The position numbers and the translations under genes are program-made. A stretch of DNA of 64,000 bases from JBEKIK01 sp963845975 (GTDB lineage Bacteria; Planctomycetota; Planctomycetia; Pirellulales; Thermoguttaceae), in NCBI GenBank assembly GCA_963845975.1, contig CAWJUD010000001.1, positions 1,798,001-1,862,000 of the forward strand, written 5' to 3'. The notes beneath the pieces are model-generated. The model had not been told where the DNA came from, did not search any database, and was given only the letters and a program-made list of their open reading frames with translations. Shown here one piece after another: positions 1 to 9,386 of the stretch (the stretch's first letter is position 1; each line of letters opens with the position of its first letter).

Positions 1-55
1 GCAATAAAAAAAGTACGCGCACAGCGCATGTCGCATTTACGAGAAAACTACACGG

Positions 56-165
56 TGCCATGCCCACGCTTGCCGTGGGCATGCCGGATTGCAGAAATTC
101 ACATCATGTTCACAAATTTGTAGAAATGACGCCCCCAACACAGTAAATCCCGAACCCTGAATCCT
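56..165. repeat. Upstream hairpin and GAACCCT-type heptad array
   Basis: The first 170 bases hold no gene. Bases 59-83 form a perfect hairpin with 9-bp arms (CATGCCCAC / GTGGGCATG), related to the hairpins at 5417-5440 and 5467-5491. Bases 145-165 are three consecutive 7-mers of the GAACCCT type. The array ends five bases before the ATG at 171, so no purine-rich ribosome binding site is visible for that gene. Confidence 0.7.
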
Positions 166-170
166 TTCAA

Positions 171-1652
171 ATGCCTCAACTGCTTGCCCTGGAATGGAAC
201 GGTTCCGAAGCCCGCCTGGCGGTGGCCTCGTCGCGAGGCGACCACGTGCTCATCGAACAGGCCTTTGCCGTGGAATTGCGTCCCCGCGAGCCCGGCGGCG
301 ATAAATCGGAAGTGGATATCGGAGCCCGCCTTGCCGCGGCCCTGGGCGCTCGCGGCCTGGGGCGTTTGGATACCTTGGTTGCCATCGGGCGGACGAACAT
401 CGAATTGCGCCAGCTCCTCTTGCCCCCCGCCCCCGACGAAGAATTGCCCGATCTGGTCCGCTTCCAGGCCATGCGCGAATTCAACGAGTTCGATGAGAAC
501 TGGCTCTTGGATTTCGTGCCCCTGGGCGACCGGCCCGACGAACCCCGCACCGTCCTGGCCGCCGCCATCGGCCCGGACTTGGTCGAACAGATCCAACAAA
601 CCTGCCAGTCGGCCGGGCTGAAGCCGCGGCGTTTGGTATTGCGGGCCTGCGCGGCGGCCTCGCTGCTGGCCCGGGCCGAATCGGCCCGCCAGGGCGAATT
701 GCGCCTCCTCATCGACCTCCTATCCGACGAAGCAGACCTTACCGTGATGAGCGACGCCCGCGTGGTCTTCCTCCGCACCACACGCTTAGGCGGCGATCCG
801 CCCCAGCCCCAAGTCCTCATCGGCGAGGTCCGCCGCACCATGGCCGCCGTGCAAAACCAACTCGGCGGCCGCAAGGTCGATTCCATCGTGCTCTGCGGGC
901 AAGGCGCCCAGCAGGCCGAAATGGCCCAGCGGATCGAAAAAGACCTGGCCGTGCCCACCGAACTGTTCGACCCCTTCCAGGGTTTGAAACTGAGCGAGGA
1001 ACTCCGCTCCGCCCCGCCCGAATATCCCGGCCGCTTCGCCCCCTTGATCGGCCTGTTGCTGGCCGAATTGGAGCATACCCCGCACGCGGTCGATTTCCTC
1101 CACCCCCGCCGCCGCCTGGAAAAACCCAAAAAATGGAAACGTTACATCATCCCGGCCGTCGCCGCGGTGGTTTTGTTCCTGTCTTACCTCGGCTATCAAT
1201 ATATTGCACAAGCCCGGCTGGCGTCTGAAATCAATGATCTTTGCGACCAGGTGATCAAAATACAGAGCGAAAACGAAAAAGCCGCCAAACTACAGATGAT
1301 AGTGGCTGAAATCGATAAGTGGAGCGCAACCGACGTTTGCTGGCTCGATGAACTCGAGCTTTTATGCCGAAAATTGCCCCAGGCCAGCGATACCATGCTC
1401 AAACAACTCATCCTGGTTCAAGACACAGTCAAGGGCGGACAGATGACCATGCAAGGCCTGGCCAAGGACTCCCGGATGGTCGGAACAATGGAACTCAGCC
1501 TCAGCGATGCAAATCATAAGGTTAACGATAAACTCAACAACGAAAATCATGATGAACGAAACTATACCTGGAGTTTTGACAACGTGGTTGTTATTACCCC
1601 GCCTCTCCCGGGCGCCGCTAAAACTCCGGCAACGCAGAAACGCGGCAAATAA
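171..1652 (+). CDS. PilM/PilN-like type IV pilus or type II secretion assembly protein
   Basis: 493 residues. Roughly residues 1-290 resemble the actin-like fold of PilM/GspL (it begins MPQLLALEWNG, followed by repeated hydrophobic strands). A single membrane segment lies near 325-346 (IIPAVAAVVLFLSYLGYQYI), followed by a coiled region and a small PilN-like domain. This is the layout of a PilM-PilN or GspL-type inner-membrane platform protein. The family role is to couple the cytoplasmic ATPase to the periplasmic pilus-assembly subcomplex. The downstream gene is PilO/P-like and starts 40 bases later, which supports an operon. The start abuts a heptad array rather than a Shine-Dalgarno. Assignment rests on architecture and context, not on a strong signature motif. 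Confidence 0.6.
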   Translation: MPQLLALEWNGSEARLAVASSRGDHVLIEQAFAVELRPREPGGDKSEVDIGARLAAALGARGLGRLDTLVAIGRTNIELRQLLLPPAPDEELPDLVRFQAMREFNEFDENWLLDFVPLGDRPDEPRTVLAAAIGPDLVEQIQQTCQSAGLKPRRLVLRACAAASLLARAESARQGELRLLIDLLSDEADLTVMSDARVVFLRTTRLGGDPPQPQVLIGEVRRTMAAVQNQLGGRKVDSIVLCGQGAQQAEMAQRIEKDLAVPTELFDPFQGLKLSEELRSAPPEYPGRFAPLIGLLLAELEHTPHAVDFLHPRRRLEKPKKWKRYIIPAVAAVVLFLSYLGYQYIAQARLASEINDLCDQVIKIQSENEKAAKLQMIVAEIDKWSATDVCWLDELELLCRKLPQASDTMLKQLILVQDTVKGGQMTMQGLAKDSRMVGTMELSLSDANHKVNDKLNNENHDERNYTWSFDNVVVITPPLPGAAKTPATQKRGK

Positions 1653-1692
1653 CGCCAACTAATTCGGTTTTCACATATCAAAAACTTGATCC

Positions 1693-2710
1693 ATGACCCT
1701 GAAAAAACGTGAAAAAATATTCGCCGCTATAGTCGCCTCGCTGCTGGTGGTGTTGGCCGTTTATATGATCTGGCCTTCGGGCGAAGATTCGCTGGAAGGG
1801 CTGCGCGCGAAAATCGCGTCTTTAGATACTTTTGATAAAAGAAAAACCGATATTCAAAGCAAGGACGCCGCCCCTTTGAACCTCGACACGCTCCTCGAAA
1901 AAATAAAAAATAAAAAAATTGACGTTCAAAACGAAGCCGCCCGCTTGAAAAAAGACACGGACCGCTTGCCGGCCCTGCTTCGCCGCTCTTTGCCGTCCAA
2001 CACGGAGGCCGCTAAAAGGGCATATCAAAATTGGCTCCGCGATCTGGCCAAAGAGAAATTTAAAAGCGTGCCGTCTCTTATCGCCCAGGAACCGCAAGAG
2101 CTTACGTATAATGACAAAGACGCCGCGAAAACCCGCCGCACAATCTACGTGAAGTTTCACTTTACCATCAAATGCCAGGGTACGCTGGAGCAATTGACCA
2201 GATTCTTGTTCGATTTCTATTCCGCCGGCCATTTGCATAAAATCTGCTCGATAAATATTACGCCCCAGAAAGATCGCACACAACTCGATCTGAACATTGC
2301 CGTCGATGCGCTGTCCCTGCCCGGCTCCAAACAAAACGACCAGCTCTCCACCGAAAAAAGCAACCGCCTGAAACTCGCCTCCTTGGACGCCTATAATAAT
2401 AAAATCGTCAAGCGAAACCCGTTTGTGGCCTACACTCCCAGAAACACTGACCCGCGCGGAGGAGCCCCCTCCGGCAAAAATCAATCCCCTGCAATTCACC
2501 TATCTGACTGCCATTCTCGAGGCCGACGGAGTACCGGAAGCCTGGCTGTCCGAACGAACTACCGGCGAAACCCTCAAAGTTCACGAAGGCGAAGAATTCA
2601 CCATCGGCAAGGTCAAAGGCAAGGTTAATCGCATCGGCTACAACGACATCGATATCGAAATCGACGGCAAAATCCATACCGTGGTGCACGGAAGTAATCT
2701 GAATATGTAA
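1693..2710 (+). pseudogene. PilO/PilP-like pilus assembly protein, frameshifted
   Basis: The reading frame opens at 1693 with a short cytoplasmic tail, one membrane segment (residues 11-27, FAAIVASLLVVLAVYMIWP) and a helical region, as in PilO. It reads sensibly to about RNPFVAYTP (near 2436). The frame then turns into Arg/Ser-rich nonsense, while the next frame continues with EEPPPAKINPLQFTYLTAIL and a small beta domain ending at 2710. That tail resembles PilP-type proteins. A one-base surplus between about 2430 and 2465, for example in the C run near 2437, would join the two parts into about 339 residues. It could be a real frameshift, a sequence error, or two overlapping genes (a TTG start exists at 2423). 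It lies 40 bases after the PilM/N-like gene. Confidence 0.55.
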
Positions 2711-2722
2711 TGCCTAACGTAA

Positions 2723-2770
2723 GACGATTTTGAAAATCGTCCCATGACCTCTCAAAACCGCTTGCGGTTT
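2723..2770. terminator. Paired hairpins between convergent genes
   Basis: Two adjacent inverted repeats fill the gap between convergent genes. One is a palindrome at 2723-2741 (arms GACGATTTT / AAAATCGTC). The other is AAACCG-CTTG-CGGTTT at 2755-2770. The second belongs to a small hairpin family also seen near 20333, 49576 and 53757. A bidirectional transcription end is plausible, but neither hairpin has a clear T tract, so they may simply be dispersed palindromes. Confidence 0.4.
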
Positions 2771-2785
2771 CGCGAAGCTCGACAT

Positions 2786-4078
2786 TCACCGCCGCCCGTT
2801 GCGCTGCTGTTCGATGCGCTCGGCTATCCGCCGAATGCCCGCATCGCTGTCCCGCCCCGCCATCCGCTCCACCTCGTCCAATACCGCCGGATCGGATGAC
2901 GTCGCCAATAACGTGATCGCCGCCAAACGCACCTCGGCCTCCGCGTCGCGACACAGTTCCATGAGCCAGGGAACCGTGTCCACGCCCTGTAAACCCGGTA
3001 ACTCCTGAACCAACCTCTTCCTCACCGTTGGATCGGGGTCGAACAACTTGCGGGCCAAGTCAAGCTGTGTTTCATTGAACCCCCGGCCGATCAACTCCGC
3101 CTCCGCAGCCTCCGCCCTGGCGTCGTTCTCCGAGTTCAAATCCCTTATCAGCTCAAGGGCGTCCTCCCCAGCAAGCGAAGCCGCCAATCGGCGATCCGCC
3201 GCCCTATCGGCAACGTTCGACGCCGTACGGACCCGCCCCGATTCGACCGTTTCCTTTTCATCCTTTGCACTACGGCCTGTATCCGCCGCCGTTTCCGCAA
3301 TCTCCGGAATCCTCGATGCTCGCTGCCGCCACATATCTTGCCGCCCTAACAGCCAGGGCTGATTCGCCGCGGAATCGGCCGTTTGCGACTCTTCCTCGTC
3401 GGACTCCGCAGGCGGGGAAATGAATTTGCCTGGCGATCCGTCGCCGGATAATGATGTTAGCCCGCCAATTCCCTGCCCGCCCGATTCCGGCAATCCAGAC
3501 CAGGGTAATTCAGCGGCATTGATGGAATCCTCTGTCGCCAACACTGCCGGACGTGCAAACTCGGCCCCTTTTACCCGGCTAAATTCCCCCTTCGCACTGA
3601 AACCAGCCCGCAAAACTTTTTCACTCGCGGCCAGTAATTCCCCCGTCTTGACTCCCCTGCCCTTTAGCGGCCGATCCAACATCCACCCAGCCACGTCCGC
3701 GGCGTCTCTTTGTCCAGCGGGATTAAAATATTCGACCTGCTCGGCCAGAGCCTCGGCCAACTCCGTCATGCGAGAGGTATGTTCCTTTACCGAAAGCCTT
3801 CGCCATCGCCCCAGTTGCGCAAACAACTCTTGTTTGGCGGCCAGGGCCACGCACTCCCGCTCCGATCCCAAGGCCGCCGCCAAAACCGGAATGCCGGCCC
3901 TGTCCATTTCGGCAATTCGGCCAATTAGGATTTCCACTCCATCATCCGGCGCCGCGGCAAGTTGCTGCCGCCAATATGCCGCCCTGATCCGCGCGCGGAT
4001 TCCACCGAGTCCGAAAAACATTGCCCCTGTCCCGATCACCGCCACGGCGGCAATCGCCAGGAGTTTCATTTTAGTCAT
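2786..4078 (-). CDS. Membrane-anchored or secreted HEAT-repeat protein
   Basis: 430 residues. The N terminus (residues 4-26, MKLLAIAAVAVIGTGAMFF) is a signal anchor or signal peptide. Residues 30-150 and 310-430 are alpha-helical. The C-terminal part shows HEAT-like pairs (DPDPTVRKRLVQELPGL, DAEAEVRLAAITLLA, DSDAGIRRIAERI). A low-complexity Ser/Gly/acidic stretch at about 190-280 links the halves. HEAT repeats usually act as protein-binding scaffolds; the partner is unknown. The start at 4078 has a good purine-rich site (GAGGGGAAG) just upstream. It converges with the pilus genes. Confidence 0.7.
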   Translation of the reverse strand: MTKMKLLAIAAVAVIGTGAMFFGLGGIRARIRAAYWRQQLAAAPDDGVEILIGRIAEMDRAGIPVLAAALGSERECVALAAKQELFAQLGRWRRLSVKEHTSRMTELAEALAEQVEYFNPAGQRDAADVAGWMLDRPLKGRGVKTGELLAASEKVLRAGFSAKGEFSRVKGAEFARPAVLATEDSINAAELPWSGLPESGGQGIGGLTSLSGDGSPGKFISPPAESDEEESQTADSAANQPWLLGRQDMWRQRASRIPEIAETAADTGRSAKDEKETVESGRVRTASNVADRAADRRLAASLAGEDALELIRDLNSENDARAEAAEAELIGRGFNETQLDLARKLFDPDPTVRKRLVQELPGLQGVDTVPWLMELCRDAEAEVRLAAITLLATSSDPAVLDEVERMAGRDSDAGIRRIAERIEQQRNGRR

Positions 4079-4279
4079 CGCACTTCCCCTCCATATCGCG
4101 CGGCATTGTCCGGATTTCGCCCAGCGTAAACAAGATCAAAGCAGGGCAGGCATCCTTTTTGCCACGTCTTCCCCGCTTGCCCATTATCACAACTCTGCCC
4201 TCGGCAAAATTTAACTATCCTAAGCGACCGCTACCAACCGAATATTGAGAAGTATCAATTCTGGACAGGGGGACTTTGC

Positions 4280-5179
4280 ATGATTAAACGGATCGCATCT
4301 AGGGCCATTGCACTGCCCGCAGCCGTCATCTTGGCGGTATGCCTATGCTCTTTTAGTACGCTAAATGCCCAGACCGATGCCTCCAAAACCATCCGCTCCA
4401 ATCCATTTCAACAAGGTAATAGCAGCGAATCGGCCCGGCTCAGCGCGATCCAGGCCTTGCCGCTGGACAAACTCGACGCCCAATGCCGCGCCAAAGTGCA
4501 TGCAGTGCTGGCAAACGTCACCATTTTCCGCCGCCTCCCCGTCCGCGTGGTCGATTGCGATCCCGATTTGTATCTGTTCCTCGTCCGCCATCCCGACGTG
4601 GTGATCAACATCTGGAACGCCCTCAAAATCAGTCAGTTGCAGCTTAAGCAGACCGGGCCCGAGGAGTTCCGCTTAAAGGAAGAATCCGGTATCTCGGCCA
4701 ATCTGGAGTATCTATACCGCAGCCACGACACACACCTGATCTACGCCGAAGGCGTATACGACGGCGTGACCTTCGGCCGCCAGGTCCGGGGTAGCGGACT
4801 GTTCTGCTTGAAATCGGGCTACATCCGCGAAACCGACGGCCGCTATTACGTCACCAGCCGCCTGGACGCCTTCATCTCCGTCGAACCCAGCGCCGTCGAA
4901 ATTGTCGCCAAGGCCCTCCATCCACTGCTGGGCTTCACCGCCGATAATAATTTCACCCAAACTATCGCCTTTGTGGGAAGCCTCTCCCGCACCACCGAAC
5001 AAAACTCCCGCAGCGTCCAGCGCATGGCGACTCAACTCAATAACGTCCAGCCCGACGTCCGCGAACAGTTCGCCAAACTGGCCGAAAAGATCTCCGAAAA
5101 ACCCGCCGCCCTGGCCCTCCGCCGCGTCAGCGATCTAAAAGGCGTCGCCCGCAAAGACGACGATTCCATCCAACGCTGA
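4280..5179 (+). CDS. Conserved secreted protein of unknown function
   Basis: 299 residues with a signal peptide (about residues 1-31, ending STLNAQ). The mature part has no catalytic motif that I recognise. It resembles secreted proteins of this length common in planctomycetes, with alternating hydrophobic strands in the middle (residues 70-210) and a helical C terminus. The start is well supported by the purine-rich CAGGGGGA site about seven bases upstream. It stands alone, with no gene close enough for an operon. Confidence 0.65.
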   Translation: MIKRIASRAIALPAAVILAVCLCSFSTLNAQTDASKTIRSNPFQQGNSSESARLSAIQALPLDKLDAQCRAKVHAVLANVTIFRRLPVRVVDCDPDLYLFLVRHPDVVINIWNALKISQLQLKQTGPEEFRLKEESGISANLEYLYRSHDTHLIYAEGVYDGVTFGRQVRGSGLFCLKSGYIRETDGRYYVTSRLDAFISVEPSAVEIVAKALHPLLGFTADNNFTQTIAFVGSLSRTTEQNSRSVQRMATQLNNVQPDVREQFAKLAEKISEKPAALALRRVSDLKGVARKDDDSIQR

Positions 5180-5654
5180 TCGCTCCCAGATTTCTTTCTC
5201 CCCTCGCCGGGCACCGACCGAAGGTTGGTCGGGAGAGGGGCCGGGGGTGAGGGCTGGGATTCAACCTCGCATGGTGTGTGAAACACACTCCCGCGCCCAA
5301 CGCCGATTTCTACATCCTGTTGTTCAATTTGCAATTTGCATTTTGCAATTACCAATTTGCAATAAAAAATCACCCACAAAACGTGATAGGCTGAGATTAC
5401 GTGTCAAGTCCGGTGCCATGGCCACGCTTGCGTGGCCATGATTGTTCTCTGCCTGCACTTCCCACATGCCCACGACGAGTGTGATCGTGGCACCGGGCAC
5501 TAGTTTTTCATCCGGTTATAGCAACCCACTCTAATCCACAAACTGGCCCCCGGAATGGGTTTTTATAAAAGTGATTTCTGAGATGGGAAAACAGGATGTT
5601 TAGGGCTGGAAATTCAGGCCTCAACATGGAGCAACGGAATTACTATCAAATAAT
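5180..5654. repeat. Gene-free spacer with mixed intergenic repeats
   Basis: About 475 bases with no supportable gene. It contains a long imperfect inverted repeat at about 5199-5243 (CCCCTC ... GAGGGG around CGACCGAAGGTTGGTCG), a heptad array at 5325-5366 (CAATTTG twice, then CATTTTG, CAATTAC, CAATTTG, CAATAAA), a hairpin at 5417-5440 (CATGGCCACG / CGTGGCCATG) and a related one at 5467-5491. The heptad block is nearly identical to the one at 9960-10001. Confidence 0.7.
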
Positions 5655-5658
5655 GAAC

Positions 5659-7198
5659 GGGCCTGTTGAAAAAGTCTGTTGGCCAGCTAGCATTGTCAGC
5701 ACGTATTCGTCTTGATTTGTAGAGCGGCTGGAGGTATTGGGATGGCTATCCTCTCCACCACCTTCGCCTCTTTTTAGGACGGACGTATGCAAGGAAAGCA
5801 TGTCTTTCAACCACGGACCAGGACGGTCATTGACCTGGAGTCGTTCATCGCAGAGGACCACTTTCTCCGCAAAGTCGATCGTGTTCTGGAAATGTCCTTC
5901 GTGCGCGACGTAACCGCCGCGTGCTATGCCGTCGGACTGGGGCGGCGCTCCATCGACCCCGAGGTGTTCTTCCGGATGCTGTTGGTGGCATACCTTTACG
6001 ACATCACCTCGGATCGGCGGCTCTGTGAGGAAGTCCGTTACAATCTGACTTACCGCTGGTTCTGCCGGTTGTCGTTGGACGATGAGGTTCCCGACCATTC
6101 CTCACTCAGTCGCATTCGGGATCGCTACGGCGAGGAGATCTTCGAGACAGTGTTTCGCCGTATTGTTGAACTCTGCAAGGAGAAGGGCTTGGTGGCTCAG
6201 GAGTGTCGTGTGATGACCGATGCCACCCTGATCGCTGCGGATGCCTCGCTGAACTCGCTGATTCATAACGATCCGAAAGAAGCGGAGAAAGAGGCGATAA
6301 CCCAACGGCGCGATCGTGGGTTGAAGGACTCGTCATCAGCACGGCGCGTGACAAACCAAACGCACACGAGTTGTACCGATCCGGATGCCACACTTGCCCA
6401 GAAGAAAGGTACATCGCGACAACTAAAGTACAAAGTGCACCAGAGTATTGATGCTGACAGTCGCGTCATCCTGGATACCGAAGTCACTACTGGAGCGAAG
6501 CACGATAACCAGCCCTACCTCTGCCAGTTGCAGCGGATTCAGGAGCGATACAAGATTACCATTCGCGAAGCTACGGCAGATCGGGGTTATGGCTCTGCAG
6601 CCATCATCAGGTCCTTGCAGGAGTCAGGGACAACCACCTACATTCCACTCTGGAGCGGCCGAGTTGGAAACAGCAAGTATCTGAAAGGCGAGTTGGTCTA
6701 CGACAAAAAGCGGGATCGATTCCGATGCCCACGGGGAAAATACCTCACGCCAAACCCGGCAATTTGTGGCAACCAGAAACGATACGTCAGTTCATCGGTA
6801 GACTGCCGGCAATGTCCACAAAGACCAATCTGCCCGACAGAAGCCAAAAAGAAGTTGCCGTATAAACGCTATGTGCGCCGGAGTCTTGACCAGGACCTGT
6901 TTGAAGAGGTGCAAGCCAGGATGGAGGAACCGGAATTTCGCAAGAAGATGTCCGAGCGGATGTGGAAGGCCGAGGGACTGTTTGCTGAGGCGAAACAAAA
7001 CCATGGATTGGCTCGCGCAAGGTACCGCGGTCGATCGAAAGTGCAAATTCAGGCGTACCTGAGCGCAATGGCGCAGAACCTAAAGCGCCTGGTCTTGCTG
7101 TTTTATCTCTGGTTGGTAACTCGGTGTCTATACCCGCAAAAAACGTAGACAATTATCCAAACTCGATCTTTCAATAACGGGACTTTTTCAACAGGCCC
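5659..7198 (+). mobile_element. Complete IS1182-family insertion sequence
   Basis: An 18-bp perfect terminal inverted repeat bounds the element. The left end at 5659-5676 begins GGGCCTGTTGAAAAAGTC and the right end at 7181-7198 is its reverse complement. The bases GAAC at 5655-5658 and again at 7199-7202 are a candidate 4-bp target duplication. One intact transposase gene lies inside on the plus strand. The element sits between gene-free stretches and does not visibly interrupt a reading frame. Intact ends and an intact transposase suggest a recent, possibly active insertion. Confidence 0.9.
5787..7148 (+). CDS. IS1182-family DDE transposase
   Basis: 453 residues, full length for the family. 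The N-terminal DUF772-type domain (residues 20-110) carries the typical run LLVAYLYDITSDRRLCEEV and the YRWFCRL segment. Candidate acidic residues of the DDE core are in MTDATLIAADAS, ATADRGYGS and WKAEGLFAEAKQNHG. A Cys-rich segment (CRQCPQRPICP) lies before the last of these. It catalyses cut-and-paste or replicative movement of the surrounding element by acting on its terminal repeats. The start at 5787 follows a weak purine-rich stretch (AGGACGG). Confidence 0.92.
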   Translation: MQGKHVFQPRTRTVIDLESFIAEDHFLRKVDRVLEMSFVRDVTAACYAVGLGRRSIDPEVFFRMLLVAYLYDITSDRRLCEEVRYNLTYRWFCRLSLDDEVPDHSSLSRIRDRYGEEIFETVFRRIVELCKEKGLVAQECRVMTDATLIAADASLNSLIHNDPKEAEKEAITQRRDRGLKDSSSARRVTNQTHTSCTDPDATLAQKKGTSRQLKYKVHQSIDADSRVILDTEVTTGAKHDNQPYLCQLQRIQERYKITIREATADRGYGSAAIIRSLQESGTTTYIPLWSGRVGNSKYLKGELVYDKKRDRFRCPRGKYLTPNPAICGNQKRYVSSSVDCRQCPQRPICPTEAKKKLPYKRYVRRSLDQDLFEEVQARMEEPEFRKKMSERMWKAEGLFAEAKQNHGLARARYRGRSKVQIQAYLSAMAQNLKRLVLLFYLWLVTRCLYPQKT

Positions 7199-7415
7199 GA
7201 ACGGTTCTTGACGCCGGCACAGCGAGTCATTAAAGTACTAGGGGAAAATCTGGCCGTTGCCGTTGGCCACGAATCGAGCGGCTTCGGTATACGTGGCAAG
7301 CCGCAAGGACCAGTAGGTGTTGACTGACGTCCTGTCCGCCGACCGATTGTAACAGGGCGTCAAGCGCAATTCACGGCGAATTGACCGCTGCAATCAAGAA
7401 GGGGAGGAATTCCAG

Positions 7416-9386
7416 ATGATACGCCGTTCTTTGAGAGTGCTGGCACTTTTTCTGCCGTTGGCAATCGCAGATGATAGCACGGGTTGGGCGACGACATTTA
7501 TCCCCCGCTTGACTAACTGCCCCGTGTGCGGCAAAGCGTTCGTGATCATGACGATTGGGTCGTACAACACTTTCGGCGAACAGGCGCGTGACCTGAGCAC
7601 CAGCCCTTTTGTGCGGTTTGCGAAAGTCCGAACGTGTCCTTATTGCCTTTATTCGGCGCTTGATTCTGATTTCGACCACATCGCGACGGCCGAGAAAGAC
7701 GCCGTGAGAAAATTGTTGGCTGATGATTTTCGGGTGAAACCGTGCCCCGAGGAGTTGAAGGCCCTGACTGCTGCCGGGGAAGATTCCAGGTTGCGAGATC
7801 AGGATTACTTAGGCTTCCTAGTAGCGCGTGAGTGCAACGCACTGCGTAAGCCCGACGCGCGAAGAGAGTTTCGCTTGTCGCTTCTGCTCTTCTACCAGTC
7901 GAAGTATGTGGCATGTGAGGAGCTTTGCGAGTTCTATCGGAAGCGGGCGATTGAAGCCCTGCAAGGAGAGCTGGGCAGCGGACGATTCTCGAAACACGAA
8001 CAGGCAACGTTCACCTACCTTCTCGGCGAATTGCTACGGCAAGACGGTCAAAATGACGCCGCGATCCACGAGTTTACACGCGCTGCGGCGATGGCCAAGC
8101 CGTTGTTAGAGTCCAAAGCGAAAGATACCGAGGAATCTTGCCAGTGGATAATCGATTGGTCGCGCGAACAGAGTTGCCGAGCCCGGTTTGCCACGGAGTC
8201 GGCGGAAAAACTGCGACCGCTGCTGGCAGAGCCCAAGAACAACGGAGATGTCCAAGCCCAGCTTCAGCGAGAAATTGCATTGGAAACGCTCGCTGCCCGA
8301 ACCGACCGGGACTCTTGGCGCGTGCTGGCCGATTTCGCCGAAGCGGATACCAAGAACCTGGACTATCTGGTCGAAAAAACGAGCCCGTCGGAAAGGCAAC
8401 TTCAGATCGAACCGCGATTATGGGAACTTGTACAACGGCAATATGCCGCGGCTGTCGAAAAGCTTGACCAGGAAAAAGGCGACAGGGACCTTGAGGAATG
8501 GCGTCGCTTTGCATTCGGGCAGGTTCTAGCAGGGAGCGAATACAAGTTTTCCGGCAACCAGGAAAATGCCGCCGTGCTGCAAAACACCCTGCCCGCGTTG
8601 AATCGCGGTGTTTTCGTCGAAGTAAGAGGGCATCCGACAGAGACTGTCAAGGATGTCGCTGATCGGTTGGCTGCCTCTGACCCCTGGGCCTCAGAGCCGG
8701 AACGCCTCATCGAGTTGAATCCGCGTTTCAAGACGCCGTCGGACAAGATTGACGCGCAACCGTTGCGGGTTATCCGCACGCCGCCGGTGTGGACCGAAAC
8801 ACGGCTCATAGCCAATCTCCATCGTGTCATCCGTTCGGGCGATCGCCAGGCCATTGAGTACTTCTTTCGCTGGTGCCGTACTGTGGGACCGGTGGGGCTT
8901 GATAGGTTTAAGTACTACCTGGCCGACTGCTTCGACGCATTGGCGGCCGATACGACGCTCTGGTCGGTTCCGCCCGATTTGCAGGCGAGCAACGTCGCCG
9001 AACAGCGGTTTCTGGCGTGCTGCCTGCGTTATCTACACGGCGACGGCAAGGAGGCCCAAGAGCTCTTGGCATATCTGGAGGGAAAGGCGGAGTCGGAAGC
9101 GTCACTGGCTGCAGATTGCTTTTTCAGCCGGCGCGATCTCGCGGTTAAGGAGCCGATCCTGAAGCATTGGGAGGAAGGCAAGCGATACGAGTGGTTTGTG
9201 AACTACAAGGTCCGTGAGTACCTGAGCAGGGTTCTGACGCCGGAAGATTTGCCGCGAATCGAAGCCATCACAGCCCATAAAAACGTTGACCGCCACGACA
9301 TCGAGGAAGACATTCTCATGACGGTCCGGTTCCGGGAATTCCTGCGATGGTCATTGAAGACGAAGGCAACGGCGGGCTCGCAGTGA
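7416..9386 (+). CDS. Secreted protein with two CxxC knuckles (DUF2225-like N terminus)
   Basis: 656 residues. Hydrophobic residues 5-25 look like a signal peptide. Two CxxC pairs follow (NCPVCGKAF near 38-41 and TCPYCLYSA near 75-78), as in DUF2225-type proteins, where they could hold zinc or another metal. Residues 150-330 are helical, with TPR-like spacing. Around residues 395-450 a segment with V-RGHPTETVKDVADRL and L-N-RF is vaguely LysM-like, but I would not assign it. The start is firm because GGGGAGGAAT lies at the expected spacing. Function unknown. It lies just right of the insertion sequence and shows no sign of having been cut by it. Confidence 0.65.
   Translation: MIRRSLRVLALFLPLAIADDSTGWATTFIPRLTNCPVCGKAFVIMTIGSYNTFGEQARDLSTSPFVRFAKVRTCPYCLYSALDSDFDHIATAEKDAVRKLLADDFRVKPCPEELKALTAAGEDSRLRDQDYLGFLVARECNALRKPDARREFRLSLLLFYQSKYVACEELCEFYRKRAIEALQGELGSGRFSKHEQATFTYLLGELLRQDGQNDAAIHEFTRAAAMAKPLLESKAKDTEESCQWIIDWSREQSCRARFATESAEKLRPLLAEPKNNGDVQAQLQREIALETLAARTDRDSWRVLADFAEADTKNLDYLVEKTSPSERQLQIEPRLWELVQRQYAAAVEKLDQEKGDRDLEEWRRFAFGQVLAGSEYKFSGNQENAAVLQNTLPALNRGVFVEVRGHPTETVKDVADRLAASDPWASEPERLIELNPRFKTPSDKIDAQPLRVIRTPPVWTETRLIANLHRVIRSGDRQAIEYFFRWCRTVGPVGLDRFKYYLADCFDALAADTTLWSVPPDLQASNVAEQRFLACCLRYLHGDGKEAQELLAYLEGKAESEASLAADCFFSRRDLAVKEPILKHWEEGKRYEWFVNYKVREYLSRVLTPEDLPRIEAITAHKNVDRHDIEEDILMTVRFREFLRWSLKTKATAGSQ

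Noticed and set aside
176..1129. Long antisense open frame over the PilM-like gene
   Set aside because: Arg/Ser-rich translation without motifs; the plus-strand frame has conserved architecture.
2430..2470. Programmed +1 frameshift in the PilO/P-like gene
   Set aside because: No recognisable slippery site with a stop codon or downstream structure; several other one-base slips in the window make error or decay more likely.
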